A DNA stretch of 64,000 nt, from positions 3,224,001 to 3,288,000 of the forward strand of contig NZ_CP019402.1 in NCBI RefSeq assembly GCF_002024505.1, read 5' to 3'. Every line of letters begins with the position of its first letter. Position 1 is the stretch's first letter. A model generated the notes under the pieces. The model searched no databases. It worked only from the letters and a program-made list of their open reading frames with translations, and was not told where the DNA came from. Below, one piece after another: positions 28,857 through 37,127 of this stretch. The DNA is from Plantibacter flavus. GTDB taxonomy: Bacteria; Actinomycetota; Actinomycetes; Actinomycetales; Microbacteriaceae. The translations under genes were made by a program, and so were the position numbers.

Positions 28857-29897
28857 ATGACGGACACCACCCGGAGAGCGCCTGGCCGCGCCAGGCGAGC
28901 ACCGTCGATGGCGGACGTCGCGGCGCACGCCGGCGTCTCCTCGCAGACCGTCTCCCGCGTCGCGAACGGCCTGACCAACGTCGACGACGGCACCCGCGAC
29001 CGCGTGCTCGAGGCGATGACCGAGCTCGGCTACCGCCCGAACAAGGCCGCGCGAGCGTTGCGATCGGGGCGCACCCGCAGCATCGGGATCACGATGTTCA
29101 CGCTCTCCTCCTACGGCAACATGCGCACGCTCGACGCGATCACGGTCCAGGCCGCACGGGCCGGCTACTCGGTCACGGTCGTCCCCGTCGAGTACCCCAC
29201 GCAACGCGACGTCGCGGTCGCACTCGACAGCCTCCGCGAGCAGGACGTCGACGGACTCATCATCGTCATCGAGTCGCACATCGTCGACGGCGCCGACGTC
29301 GAACTCCCCTCCGGCCTGCCGGTCGTCGTGATCGACTCCGCGGCACGCACCGACTACCCGGTCGTCGACAACGACCAGGCGCAGGGCGCGGCGCTCGCCA
29401 CCCAGCATCTGCTCGACCTCGGACACCAGGGCGTGTGGCACATCGCCGGCCCCCGCACCTCGTACTCGGCGGCTCGTCGCGAGCAGAGCTGGGCCGACAC
29501 GCTGCGCGAGGCCGGCATCACGCCGCCGCCCGCGTTCCGTGGCGACTGGTCGACGACCTCGGGGTACGAGATCGGCCTCGAGATCGCCGAGCGCCCGGAG
29601 ATCGCGGCCGTGTTCGCGTCGAACGACCAGATGGCGCTCGGACTCCTGCGCGCCCTGCACGAGCGCGGGCGTGCGGTCCCGGAGTCGATCAGCGTCGTCG
29701 GCTTCGACGACACCCCGGAGTCGGACTCGTTCTGGCCTCCGCTCACGACGGTGCATCAGGACTTCGACGAGATCGGACGCCGGGCGATCACCACCCTCCT
29801 CCGCGAGATCGAGGAGGGCCCGCAGCTCTCCACCGAGCCCCTCACGCCGACGTCCCTCGTCGTCCGCGCGAGCACGGCTCCCCCGCCCGCGCACTGA
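28857..29897 (+). CDS. LacI family transcriptional regulator of the galactan locus
   Basis: A 346-residue repressor. The HTH lies at about residues 18-40 (SMADVAAHAGVSSQTVSRVANG) with the hinge GYRPNKAARAL, followed by a periplasmic-binding-like ligand domain (SIGITMF, VVVIDSAA, VFASNDQMALG, VVGFDDTPES). I chose the ATG at 28857, which gives the normal distance to the HTH. Four matching operators lie beside it: two in front of the permease operon and two in front of the GH30 gene. This supports control of transporter, GH35 and GH30 as one regulon, probably released by a galactan-derived sugar. Confidence 0.93.
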   Translation: MTDTTRRAPGRARRAPSMADVAAHAGVSSQTVSRVANGLTNVDDGTRDRVLEAMTELGYRPNKAARALRSGRTRSIGITMFTLSSYGNMRTLDAITVQAARAGYSVTVVPVEYPTQRDVAVALDSLREQDVDGLIIVIESHIVDGADVELPSGLPVVVIDSAARTDYPVVDNDQAQGAALATQHLLDLGHQGVWHIAGPRTSYSAARREQSWADTLREAGITPPPAFRGDWSTTSGYEIGLEIAERPEIAAVFASNDQMALGLLRALHERGRAVPESISVVGFDDTPESDSFWPPLTTVHQDFDEIGRRAITTLLREIEEGPQLSTEPLTPTSLVVRASTAPPPAH

Positions 29898-30014
29898 GGC
29901 GAGGCAGTTCGTCGTCCGCGCCACCGAGGAACGACGATGTGCCGCACTTCGACGGGTTGAGCGACCGGCCATCGCTTGACACCCGAGCGAGGGGTCGCCC
30001 ATACTCGTCGGAAA

Positions 30015-30028
30015 TGTTGACGTGAACA
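30015..30028. promoter_or_regulatory. LacI operator, site 3
   Basis: TGTTGACGTGAACA, the reverse complement of site 2. It lies upstream of the GH30 gene. Confidence 0.82.
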
Positions 30029-30049
30029 CGGTGGTTCGACGCCGCCGAA

Positions 30050-30063
30050 TGTTCACGTGAACA
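30050..30063. promoter_or_regulatory. LacI operator, site 4
   Basis: TGTTCACGTGAACA, a perfect 14-bp palindrome and the best match to the consensus. Its centre is 35 bases from site 3, and it ends 36 bases before the GH30 start codon. Confidence 0.85.
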
Positions 30064-30099
30064 TCCCCTGCACCACGGCCTCCAACGAAGGAACCACCG

Positions 30100-33000
30100 A
30101 TGACACTGCCGTCACCAGTCCGCCGACGAACGATCGGAGCGACCGTCGCCGTCGCCCTCGGCATCGCCGCGATCGCACCAGCACTCGCCACCGTGGAGGC
30201 CGCACCCGCGGCCGCCGCGGAGAGCACTCCCCTCACCATCACCCCCAACCCGGCCTACCAGAACGAGGCGTTCGAAGGCTGGGGAACGAGCCTCGTCTGG
30301 TTCGCCAACGCCACGGGCGACTACCCTGCGGACGTCCGCCAGGACCTCTTCGACAAGGTGTTCGGCGAGGACGGCCTCAACCTCAACATCGCGCGCTACA
30401 ACATCGGTGGCGGCAACGCGAGCGACGTCCCGCCCTACCTGCGGGCCGGCGGCGCGGTCGACGGCTGGTGGAACCCGGACCTCGCAGCAAGCGACGCCGA
30501 CGGCCCCATCACCTCCGACTACGCCGACCGCGACCGCTACGCCGCCGCCTGGGACGCCGACGACCCGGCCTCCTACGACTTCGACGCCGACGAGACCCAG
30601 CGCTGGTGGCTCACGGCACTCAAGGACAAGATCACCAAGTGGGAGGCGTTCAGCAACTCCCCGCCGTACTTCATGACCGAGAGCGGCTACGCGTCGGGCA
30701 ACTTCAACGCCGCCGACGAGCAGCTGAAGCCGGAGAGCGTCGACGACTTCGTCGCCTACCTCACCACCGTCGTCGACCACCTCGAGGCCGACACCGGTGT
30801 CGACTTCGACACCATCGACCCCTTCAACGAGCCGAACACGAACTACTGGGGCACCCAGATCGACGAGGCCACCGGTTGGCCGAAGGGCGGACGCCAGGAG
30901 GGTGCACACATCGGCCCGGCCATGCAGGACACCGTCATCAAGGCCCTCGCCGAGCGCCTCGCGGCCGAGGGCACCTCGACCGAGGCCGTCATCGCGGCCA
31001 TGGACGAGACGAACCCGGGCATCTTCGCGACGAACTGGAACGGCTGGTCGCAGACCGCCAAGGACCTCGTCACGCAGCTCAACGTCCACAGCTACGGCCA
31101 GGGCGGCAGCGTCGTCGCACGAGACATCGCGAAGACCGCCGGCAAGCCGCTGTGGATGAGCGAGGTCGAGGGCAACTGGGACTCCAGCGGCAAGCACAAC
31201 CTCACGAACATCGACAACGGCATCGGTATGGCCACGCACCTCATCGACGACCTCCGCAACCTGGAGCCGACCGCGTGGGTGCTCTGGCAGCCCGTCGAGG
31301 ACCTCTACAACATGGAGAAGGTCGAGAAGCTCAACTGGGGCAGCGTCCTCATCGACTTCGACTGCAACGCCGAGGGCGACTCCGAGCGACGTATCGCCGA
31401 CGGCGACGCCGACCCGAGCTGCTCCGTGAAGACGAACGCGAAGTACAACACGCTCCGCAACTTCACCCACTACGTGCAGCCCGGTGACCACCTCATCCCC
31501 TCCACCGACGCGCAGACCACCACAGCGCTCCGTGCCGACGGCACCGGTGCGACCCTCGTGCACGCCAACCCGTCGACCTCGGCTCGGACGATCACGATCG
31601 ACCTGTCGAAGTTCGCGGACATCGCTCCCGGCGCGACGGTCACGCCGATCGTGACGACGGAGTCCCCCGCGGACGACGTCACCGCCAACGCACTCGTGCA
31701 GGGCGACGCCGTGTCGATCGACCCGGTGACCAAGCAGGCGACACTCACCGTCCCGGCGAAGTCGGTCACCACCTTCCTCGTCGACGGTGCGACCGGTGTC
31801 GCAGCCGATGCGGCACCGTTCCAGGACGGGCACGCCTACCAGCTCGTCGGCAAGCAGAGCGCCAAGGCGTTCACCGCCGCAACCACGACCGGGACCGTCC
31901 CGGCCGGCACGATCACCCCGCGTGCCTCCGACGCCACGACCGGTGCGGCGCAGGTGTGGACCGCCGAGCGACTCTCGGGTGGCGGCACGAACACCGACCG
32001 CTACGCCGTCCGCAGCTCGTCCGGTGCACTCCTCTCCGCGAACTCCGCCGGCACCTCGCTCGTCGCTGCGACGCGGGAACAGGCTGCGGCCGACCCCTCG
32101 CTGCAGTGGATCCCGACGACGACCGACGGCTCCGCCTGGAGCCTCGTGAACGTCGGCACCAGCCAGGCCCTCGAGGTCGGCGGGCAGTCCACCACCACGG
32201 GCGCCGCCGTGGGCGTCTACCAGTCGAACAACGGCGCGAACCAGACCTGGAACTTCGTCGACACCGCCCTCACGGGTGTGCAGCCGGTCACCGTGCAGAC
32301 CGTCGCCGGTGTTCCGGCGGCGCTGCCCACGACCGTGGTGCCGCTGTACGGCGCGGTCCAAGGCGCTCCGGTGCCCGTCACCTGGGACACCGCGGCCGTG
32401 GACTGGAACACGCCGGGCACGGTCGTCGTGAACGGTTCCGGCACCGACGGGTGGGGTGCGGCGTTCGCCGCGCTGGCCACCGTCGACATCGGCGGCTTCA
32501 CCACCACCGAGCCGGTCTCCCTGACGGTCGCGGCAGGGTCTCCGGCGAGCGCCGTCGTCGCTGCGGCACCGACGACGGTCCCGGCACAGATCGGCGCGAG
32601 CAGCAACCGCTTCGACACGGCCGTCACGTGGGACTTCAGCACCCTCGACGACGCCGACCTCGCCGACACCGGTGTGGTGCAGGTGCGCGGCGCGGCTGCC
32701 TCGAACGACCCGGCCGCGGCACCGATCGATGCACTCCTGTCGATCATCGTCACGGCGCCCGGCGAGCGGAACATCGCGCCGGACGCCACGACCGTCGCGA
32801 GTGCGACGTCCACCGAGTCCGGCTACCCCGCGAGCAACACGAAGAACGGTGTGCGGAACGACAAGGGCTGGTCGAACTGGCGCTCGTCGAACAAGCCGGC
32901 GAGCGACACCCTGAGCTACGAGCTCGGCGGTGAGCACACGATCGAGCACGTCACCTTCTACGCCTACAAGGACGGGAGCACCAACAGCTGGCCGAGTGCG

Positions 33001-34008
33001 TTGACCGTGCAGGTCCGCGACGCCGACGGCGCGTGGGTCGACGCTCCGGGCGGTGCGGTCGCTGTGCCGGTCCCGACCGATGGGACGGCTCCGATCGTCG
33101 ACGTCGACCTCGGTGGCGTCACGACGAGTGCCGTCCGTGTCGTGATGACGGCGTACGCGAACACCCACCTGGTCGTCTCGGAGGTCGAGATCTACGCGCT
33201 CGCACCGTCGGTAGCGACCGAGGCGAGCCTCGCCGCGCTGCGGGTGAACGGCACGCCGGTCGAGGGCTTCGATGCCGGCGTCCTCGAGTACGAGGTGCCG
33301 CTGGCAGGGTCCGCCGACCCGGTGGTCGACGCCATCCCGGCCGACCGCGACGCGACGGTCACGATCGAGGCACTCGAAGCGGCACCGGCGGCTGCTGCTC
33401 GCGCTGCGGCTGACGCGACCGACGGGGTCGTCATCACGGTGACGGCGGCTGACGGGGCGACCACGCAGTCGACGACCATCACCTTCGCCCGGACGGCGGT
33501 CGCGACCGCGACGCTGTCGAGCACGGCCCGCGAGGGCGTGCCGACGACCGCGGCAGTCGTCGTGGACCCGGAGGACGCGGCCGTCGTCTACGCGTGGCTG
33601 CTCGACGACGAGGTCGTGGACGGGGCCGACACGGCGACGTTCACGCCGCCCACCGGCAGCGCTGGTGCGGCACTCGCAGTGCGGGTCACGGTCGCGGCCG
33701 ATGGCTTCGCGCCGGTCGAGACGACGTCCACGCCGGTGACGGTGCTCGCCGCCGCGGTGGACCCGGGGACCGATCCCGGAACCGACCCGGGGACGAACCC
33801 CGGGACCGGTCCTGGCACCGGCTCCGGTGGTGGCACGGCCGGTGGCGGTGACGGCACGAGCTCCCCCTCGGGTGGTTCGGCCGCCGGCGCCGACTCGCTG
33901 TCGCGCACGGGCGTGGACGTATCGGGCGTCGGGCTCGTCGCGCTGCTCCTCGGCCTCGTCGGCTTCGCCTCGGTGCTGCTCGCGCGTCGCCGTCGCACAG
34001 CCAGCTAG
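30100..34008 (+). CDS. multidomain surface GH30 glycosidase (probable endo-beta-1,6-galactanase)
   Basis: A 1,302-residue secreted enzyme. Signal peptide: residues 1-40. The GH30 catalytic barrel spans about 45-550, with EGWGTSLVWFAN, the acid/base Glu244 (FNEPNTNYWG) and the nucleophile Glu355 (WMSEVEGNW). Then come a ricin-type beta-trefoil (about 565-720, NNGANQTWNF), Ig-like Big_4 modules, an F5/8 type C carbohydrate-binding domain (about 885-1030), a cadherin-like and an Ig-like domain, and a DPGTDPGT linker. The C-terminus has LSRTG, a hydrophobic segment and RRRRTAS, a noncanonical sortase signal. AAGGA precedes the ATG. The GWGTSL.WFA start is typical of endo-beta-1,6-galactanases, but other GH30 activities are possible. 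It shares operators with the transporter and GH35 genes, so it probably trims galactan outside the cell. Confidence 0.88.
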   Translation: MTLPSPVRRRTIGATVAVALGIAAIAPALATVEAAPAAAAESTPLTITPNPAYQNEAFEGWGTSLVWFANATGDYPADVRQDLFDKVFGEDGLNLNIARYNIGGGNASDVPPYLRAGGAVDGWWNPDLAASDADGPITSDYADRDRYAAAWDADDPASYDFDADETQRWWLTALKDKITKWEAFSNSPPYFMTESGYASGNFNAADEQLKPESVDDFVAYLTTVVDHLEADTGVDFDTIDPFNEPNTNYWGTQIDEATGWPKGGRQEGAHIGPAMQDTVIKALAERLAAEGTSTEAVIAAMDETNPGIFATNWNGWSQTAKDLVTQLNVHSYGQGGSVVARDIAKTAGKPLWMSEVEGNWDSSGKHNLTNIDNGIGMATHLIDDLRNLEPTAWVLWQPVEDLYNMEKVEKLNWGSVLIDFDCNAEGDSERRIADGDADPSCSVKTNAKYNTLRNFTHYVQPGDHLIPSTDAQTTTALRADGTGATLVHANPSTSARTITIDLSKFADIAPGATVTPIVTTESPADDVTANALVQGDAVSIDPVTKQATLTVPAKSVTTFLVDGATGVAADAAPFQDGHAYQLVGKQSAKAFTAATTTGTVPAGTITPRASDATTGAAQVWTAERLSGGGTNTDRYAVRSSSGALLSANSAGTSLVAATREQAAADPSLQWIPTTTDGSAWSLVNVGTSQALEVGGQSTTTGAAVGVYQSNNGANQTWNFVDTALTGVQPVTVQTVAGVPAALPTTVVPLYGAVQGAPVPVTWDTAAVDWNTPGTVVVNGSGTDGWGAAFAALATVDIGGFTTTEPVSLTVAAGSPASAVVAAAPTTVPAQIGASSNRFDTAVTWDFSTLDDADLADTGVVQVRGAAASNDPAAAPIDALLSIIVTAPGERNIAPDATTVASATSTESGYPASNTKNGVRNDKGWSNWRSSNKPASDTLSYELGGEHTIEHVTFYAYKDGSTNSWPSALTVQVRDADGAWVDAPGGAVAVPVPTDGTAPIVDVDLGGVTTSAVRVVMTAYANTHLVVSEVEIYALAPSVATEASLAALRVNGTPVEGFDAGVLEYEVPLAGSADPVVDAIPADRDATVTIEALEAAPAAAARAAADATDGVVITVTAADGATTQSTTITFARTAVATATLSSTAREGVPTTAAVVVDPEDAAVVYAWLLDDEVVDGADTATFTPPTGSAGAALAVRVTVAADGFAPVETTSTPVTVLAAAVDPGTDPGTDPGTNPGTGPGTGSGGGTAGGGDGTSSPSGGSAAGADSLSRTGVDVSGVGLVALLLGLVGFASVLLARRRRTAS

Positions 34009-34013
34009 CCCTC

Positions 34014-34068
34014 CATTCGCCCATCTTCGGGCGACGCAACGCCCGTTCGCCCAAACGTGGGCGAACGG
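34014..34068. repeat. 55-bp twin-hairpin repeat, copy 1
   Basis: Two consecutive hairpins, TTCGCCCATCTTCGGGCGA and CCCGTTCGCCCAAACGTGGG with its closing CGAACGG, lie right after the GH30 stop. The whole 55 bp aligns without gaps to 41148-41202. It may end the GH30 transcript. Confidence 0.8.
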
Positions 34069-34094
34069 GCGTTCGCGTTCCGGTGAGCCGACCG

Positions 34095-34661
34095 TCAGCT
34101 CGCCGCGTCCTCCGCCAGGACCGCAGCGCCCGCCGCCGCACAACCCTCGTCGACCATGCCGTCCGGGGCCCCACCGACGCCGATACCCGCGATCGTCGCC
34201 GTACCGACCTTGATCGGCACCCCGCCTGCCAGGAACAGCGTCCCCTCGAGGTCGCGAAGCGTCGCCCCGCCGCCCTCCGGCAGGCGCTCCGTCAGCTCGG
34301 AGGTGTTGGCTCCGAACGCCGCCGCCGTGTATCCCTTCTCGGCCGACGCCGAGAGGGTGTGCTCCGCAGCGCCGTCACCGCGGACCACGGCCTGCACTTG
34401 ACCGAAGCGGTCGACGACGGAGACGGTGACGAACCCGACCCCGCTCGCTCGACACGAGTCCAGCGCGGCGGTCGCAGCTTCCAATGCTGCGTCGGCGGAC
34501 AGCCGCGGAAGCTCGACGGTCCGGGATTCCGCGGCCTCGGCCACCGGCGACGCCGAGGTCGCGGTCGTCGGCGAGGCGGGGCCGGTGCAGGCGGTCAAGG
34601 TTCCAAGGACGGCTAGTCCGGCGACGATGGTGCCGAGGCGTGCGGTGCGTGACGATTTCAT
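34095..34661 (-). CDS. HbpS/GlcG-like heme-binding lipoprotein
   Basis: A 188-residue lipoprotein: signal peptide with lipobox TLTAC (Cys25), a Ser/Thr/Ala spacer, then a GlcG/HbpS domain (about 50-185). The domain shows GFVTVSVVDRFGQVQAVVRGD, SASAEKGYTAAAF and GTLFLAGGVPIK with a GIGVGGAPDG end, all typical. In Streptomyces, secreted HbpS binds heme and acts with the SenS/SenR two-component system. Here it is divergent from, and adjacent to, a NarL-type sensor kinase and regulator, which suggests the same kind of three-part sensor. Heme binding itself is inferred. Confidence 0.82.
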   Translation of the reverse strand: MKSSRTARLGTIVAGLAVLGTLTACTGPASPTTATSASPVAEAAESRTVELPRLSADAALEAATAALDSCRASGVGFVTVSVVDRFGQVQAVVRGDGAAEHTLSASAEKGYTAAAFGANTSELTERLPEGGGATLRDLEGTLFLAGGVPIKVGTATIAGIGVGGAPDGMVDEGCAAAGAAVLAEDAAS

Positions 34662-34854
34662 GGTGTTCCTCTGGGTTGTTCGTGCTTCGGCATCGGATGA
34701 TGCGCTCCGACAACTCTCGTCCGGGCGGTGCTGCCTCCACCTCGTCCGCGCCGCCCGGATCCGGTCGGGCCGACGGCGGACCGGCCCTCATCCCTTCGGA
34801 TGAGGCAGGCCCTCGAAGGCTCGCCTAGCATGGAGGGATCGCCGGAAAGGTCCC

Positions 34855-36051
34855 ATGTCAGACGCTCGAACATCAGTCCAACCGACCCCGGACTCCCGCC
34901 CGTACCGCCGAGCCGCAGCCCTCGGCGCGACGCCCCTCGACGTCGTGCTCAACCTCACCTTCTTCGCGCTGCTCGTGACCTCGGCCGTGCGATACGTCAT
35001 GAGTCACGGGGTCGAGGCGGTGAACTGGACCGTCGCTGCGCTGACCGTCGCGACCGCGGCCGCCTACCTCCTCGCCACGCGGAAGACGGGCGTCCGACAC
35101 CGGATCCTCGTCGTGATCCTGCTCGCACTGTGGACGCTGCTGGTGCTCATCGCCCCGAGCTTCTGGTGGACGGCGTTCTCGGTCTACTTCCTCGCACGCC
35201 GCGCCTTCCCGACCGCGTGGATCGCCGTCGGTCTCGCCGCGGTCTGCGCGCGCTCGCTCCTCGTCCTCACCGGCGGCTTCGACTGGACGATCGTGGTGGG
35301 GACAGCGGTGGTGGCTGCGCTCGTGAGCGTCGTCACCTCACGGATCGAGTCGGACAACCGGACACAGGCGGCGCTCATCCGTCGACTGACGGAAGCCCAG
35401 GAGCGACTCGCCGCGACCGAGCGACAAGCCGGGATCGCTCAGGAGCGAGCACGGGTGTCGAGCGAACTCCACGACTCCGTGACCCAGGGACTCGCGAGTT
35501 CGCTCCTCATCATGGAGGCCACCGCGCAGACGATCGACACGTCTCCGGCCACCAGCCGCGCCCGTCTGCGCGAGGCGGTCGAGCTGATCCGCTCGACGCT
35601 CGGCGAGGCGCGGAACCTGGTCCACGACCTCGGTTCACCCCGGCTCGACGGCATCAGTCTCGCATCCGCGCTCGGACATCTGGTCGCGGAGACCCCCGCC
35701 GCCCAGCTGCGCATAGACGGCGAGCCGAGGCCCTACCCGCCTGAGATCGCCCATGCGATCCTGCGCGTCTGTCAGAGTGCCGTGCAGAACGCCGATCACC
35801 ATGCCGGCGCATCGGCGATCCACGTCACCCTCAGCTGTCTGGCCGACCAGGTCGTCGTCGACATCGCCGACGACGGGGTCGGATTCGATGCGTCGGCGGT
35901 CCCCGAACCGTCGAGCACCGGCGGCTACGGGCTGCGGGCGATGCGGCAGCGGATCGAGCAACTCGGCGGTCGGTTCACGGTGGAGAGTGCCCCCGGTGAC
36001 GGCACCGTGATCGTCGCCCAGCTCCCGACCGATGCGGGGTCGACGTGCTGA
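34855..36051 (+). CDS. two-component sensor histidine kinase, NarL/HisKA_3 type
   Basis: A 398-residue membrane kinase. Several membrane helices (about residues 28-165) are followed by a coiled region, then a HisKA_3 dimerisation domain with the phospho-acceptor His206 in SSELHDSVTQGL, and an HATPase domain with ADDGVGFD and GGYGLRAMRQRIEQLGG. There is no large extracellular domain, so the membrane part or a partner protein must sense the signal. The HbpS-like lipoprotein next door is a candidate partner. AAAGG precedes the ATG. Its stop overlaps the regulator start by seven bases. Confidence 0.93.
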   Translation: MSDARTSVQPTPDSRPYRRAAALGATPLDVVLNLTFFALLVTSAVRYVMSHGVEAVNWTVAALTVATAAAYLLATRKTGVRHRILVVILLALWTLLVLIAPSFWWTAFSVYFLARRAFPTAWIAVGLAAVCARSLLVLTGGFDWTIVVGTAVVAALVSVVTSRIESDNRTQAALIRRLTEAQERLAATERQAGIAQERARVSSELHDSVTQGLASSLLIMEATAQTIDTSPATSRARLREAVELIRSTLGEARNLVHDLGSPRLDGISLASALGHLVAETPAAQLRIDGEPRPYPPEIAHAILRVCQSAVQNADHHAGASAIHVTLSCLADQVVVDIADDGVGFDASAVPEPSSTGGYGLRAMRQRIEQLGGRFTVESAPGDGTVIVAQLPTDAGSTC

Positions 36052-36680
36052 GGCTCGTCCTGGTCGACGATCATGCCGTGGTGCGAGCGGGTCTGCGCCT
36101 GATCCTGCAGACCCAACCCGACCTCGAGATCGTGGGTGAGGCGTCGTCCGGCGAGAACGCGGTTCCACTGGTCGCCGAGGTGCAGCCGGACCTCGTGGTC
36201 GTCGATCTCGCGATGGGCGACGGGATCGGCGGGATCGAGACGACCAGGCGTCTCCGCGCGCTCAGCCCGGCACCGCAGGTACTGATCTTCACCACGTACG
36301 ACACGGATGCCGACATCGTCCGGGCCGTCGACGCAGGAGCCGTCGGGTATGTGCTCAAGACGTCGTCGCCCGAGGAGATCTTCCGCGCGGTGCGAACGGC
36401 AGCGATGGGACAGAGCGCGCTGAGCACACCGGTGGCATCACGGCTCATGCATCACCTGCAACATCGCCAGGAAGCTCTGACTCCGCGCGAGGCCGAGATC
36501 CTGGAGTTGCTCACGGACGGTCTCGGCAACCGCGAACTGGCGCGTCGGCTGTTCATCAGCGAGACGACCGTCAAGACCCACCTCGCGCACATCTACACGA
36601 AACTCGGGGTGGACGGTCGCGGCGCCGCTATCGCCGCGGCTCGACAGCGCGGCATCGTCCGCCCGCCCGAGCACCGCTGA
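36045..36680 (+). CDS. response regulator, NarL/LuxR type
   Basis: A 211-residue regulator with a receiver domain (DDH at 8-10, phospho-acceptor Asp54, Lys near 105) and a C-terminal LuxR HTH (LTPREAEILELL to TTVKTHLAHIYTKLGV). The GTG start overlaps the kinase stop by seven bases, so the pair is translationally coupled. Probable targets include the adjacent HbpS-like gene, by analogy with SenR. Confidence 0.94.
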   Translation: MLRLVLVDDHAVVRAGLRLILQTQPDLEIVGEASSGENAVPLVAEVQPDLVVVDLAMGDGIGGIETTRRLRALSPAPQVLIFTTYDTDADIVRAVDAGAVGYVLKTSSPEEIFRAVRTAAMGQSALSTPVASRLMHHLQHRQEALTPREAEILELLTDGLGNRELARRLFISETTVKTHLAHIYTKLGVDGRGAAIAAARQRGIVRPPEHR

Positions 36681-36695
36681 ACCCGCGAAAGCCCG

Positions 36696-36716
36696 CTCCC
36701 TGAGCCTGTCGACGGG
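36696..36716. repeat. dispersed short repeat after the response regulator
   Basis: A slightly diverged copy (CTCCCTGAGCCTGTCGACGG) lies between the regulator stop and the terminator hairpin. Confidence 0.7.
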
Positions 36717-36728
36717 CCCACGAGGAAA

Positions 36729-36760
36729 CCCCGCCGTCCGAGATGACTCGGGCGGCGGGG
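36729..36760. terminator. bidirectional terminator hairpin
   Basis: CCCCGCCGTCCGAG and its near-complement form a 14-bp stem (one wobble pair) around ATGA, between the convergent response regulator and HPr genes. Confidence 0.75.
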
Positions 36761-36778
36761 CTTCGTGGTGCGGGGTGA

Positions 36779-37048
36779 CTACTCGGCGTCGAGGTCCGTC
36801 TCGAGGAGACCGGCGAGCTCGGCGAGCGCCTCGTCGGCACCCTCGCCCTCAGCGCGGAGGGTGACGACGTCGCCGTTGGTGGCGCCGAGGCTCATGATCG
36901 TGAGGATGCTCGAAGCGTCGAGCGGGCCAGAGTCGCCCAGCTCGATCGTGACGGGCACCGGCTGGCGCTTGACCGTCTCGATGAAGAGCTTGGCGGGGCG
37001 GGCGTGCAGCCCGACGCGGCTGGCGATGGTGGCTTGGCGTTCGGCCAT
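36779..37048 (-). CDS. ptsH: HPr phosphocarrier protein
   Basis: An 89-residue PTS phosphocarrier that passes phosphate from enzyme I to the sugar-specific IIA. The active His15 is in GLHARPAK and a Ser46-equivalent lies in DASSILTIMSLGA. AAGGAG lies upstream of the ATG at 37048. It is the last gene of the fruR-fruK-fruA-ptsH cluster, so fructose uptake and its phosphate supply are co-regulated. No enzyme I gene is in the window. Confidence 0.95.
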   Translation of the reverse strand: MAERQATIASRVGLHARPAKLFIETVKRQPVPVTIELGDSGPLDASSILTIMSLGATNGDVVTLRAEGEGADEALAELAGLLETDLDAE

Positions 37049-37127
37049 GATGATGCTCCTTCTGCGGTTCGGTTGGTGCCGGCCGGACCAGTGGATCAGG
37101 TCAGGCTGTGGATCGGACGGGTACGGA

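Noticed and set aside
30112-34143. Long minus-strand open frame opposite the GH30 gene
   Set aside because: The Arg/Val/Asp/Gly-rich product matches no family and is the expected shadow of a high-G+C gene with a well-recognised product.
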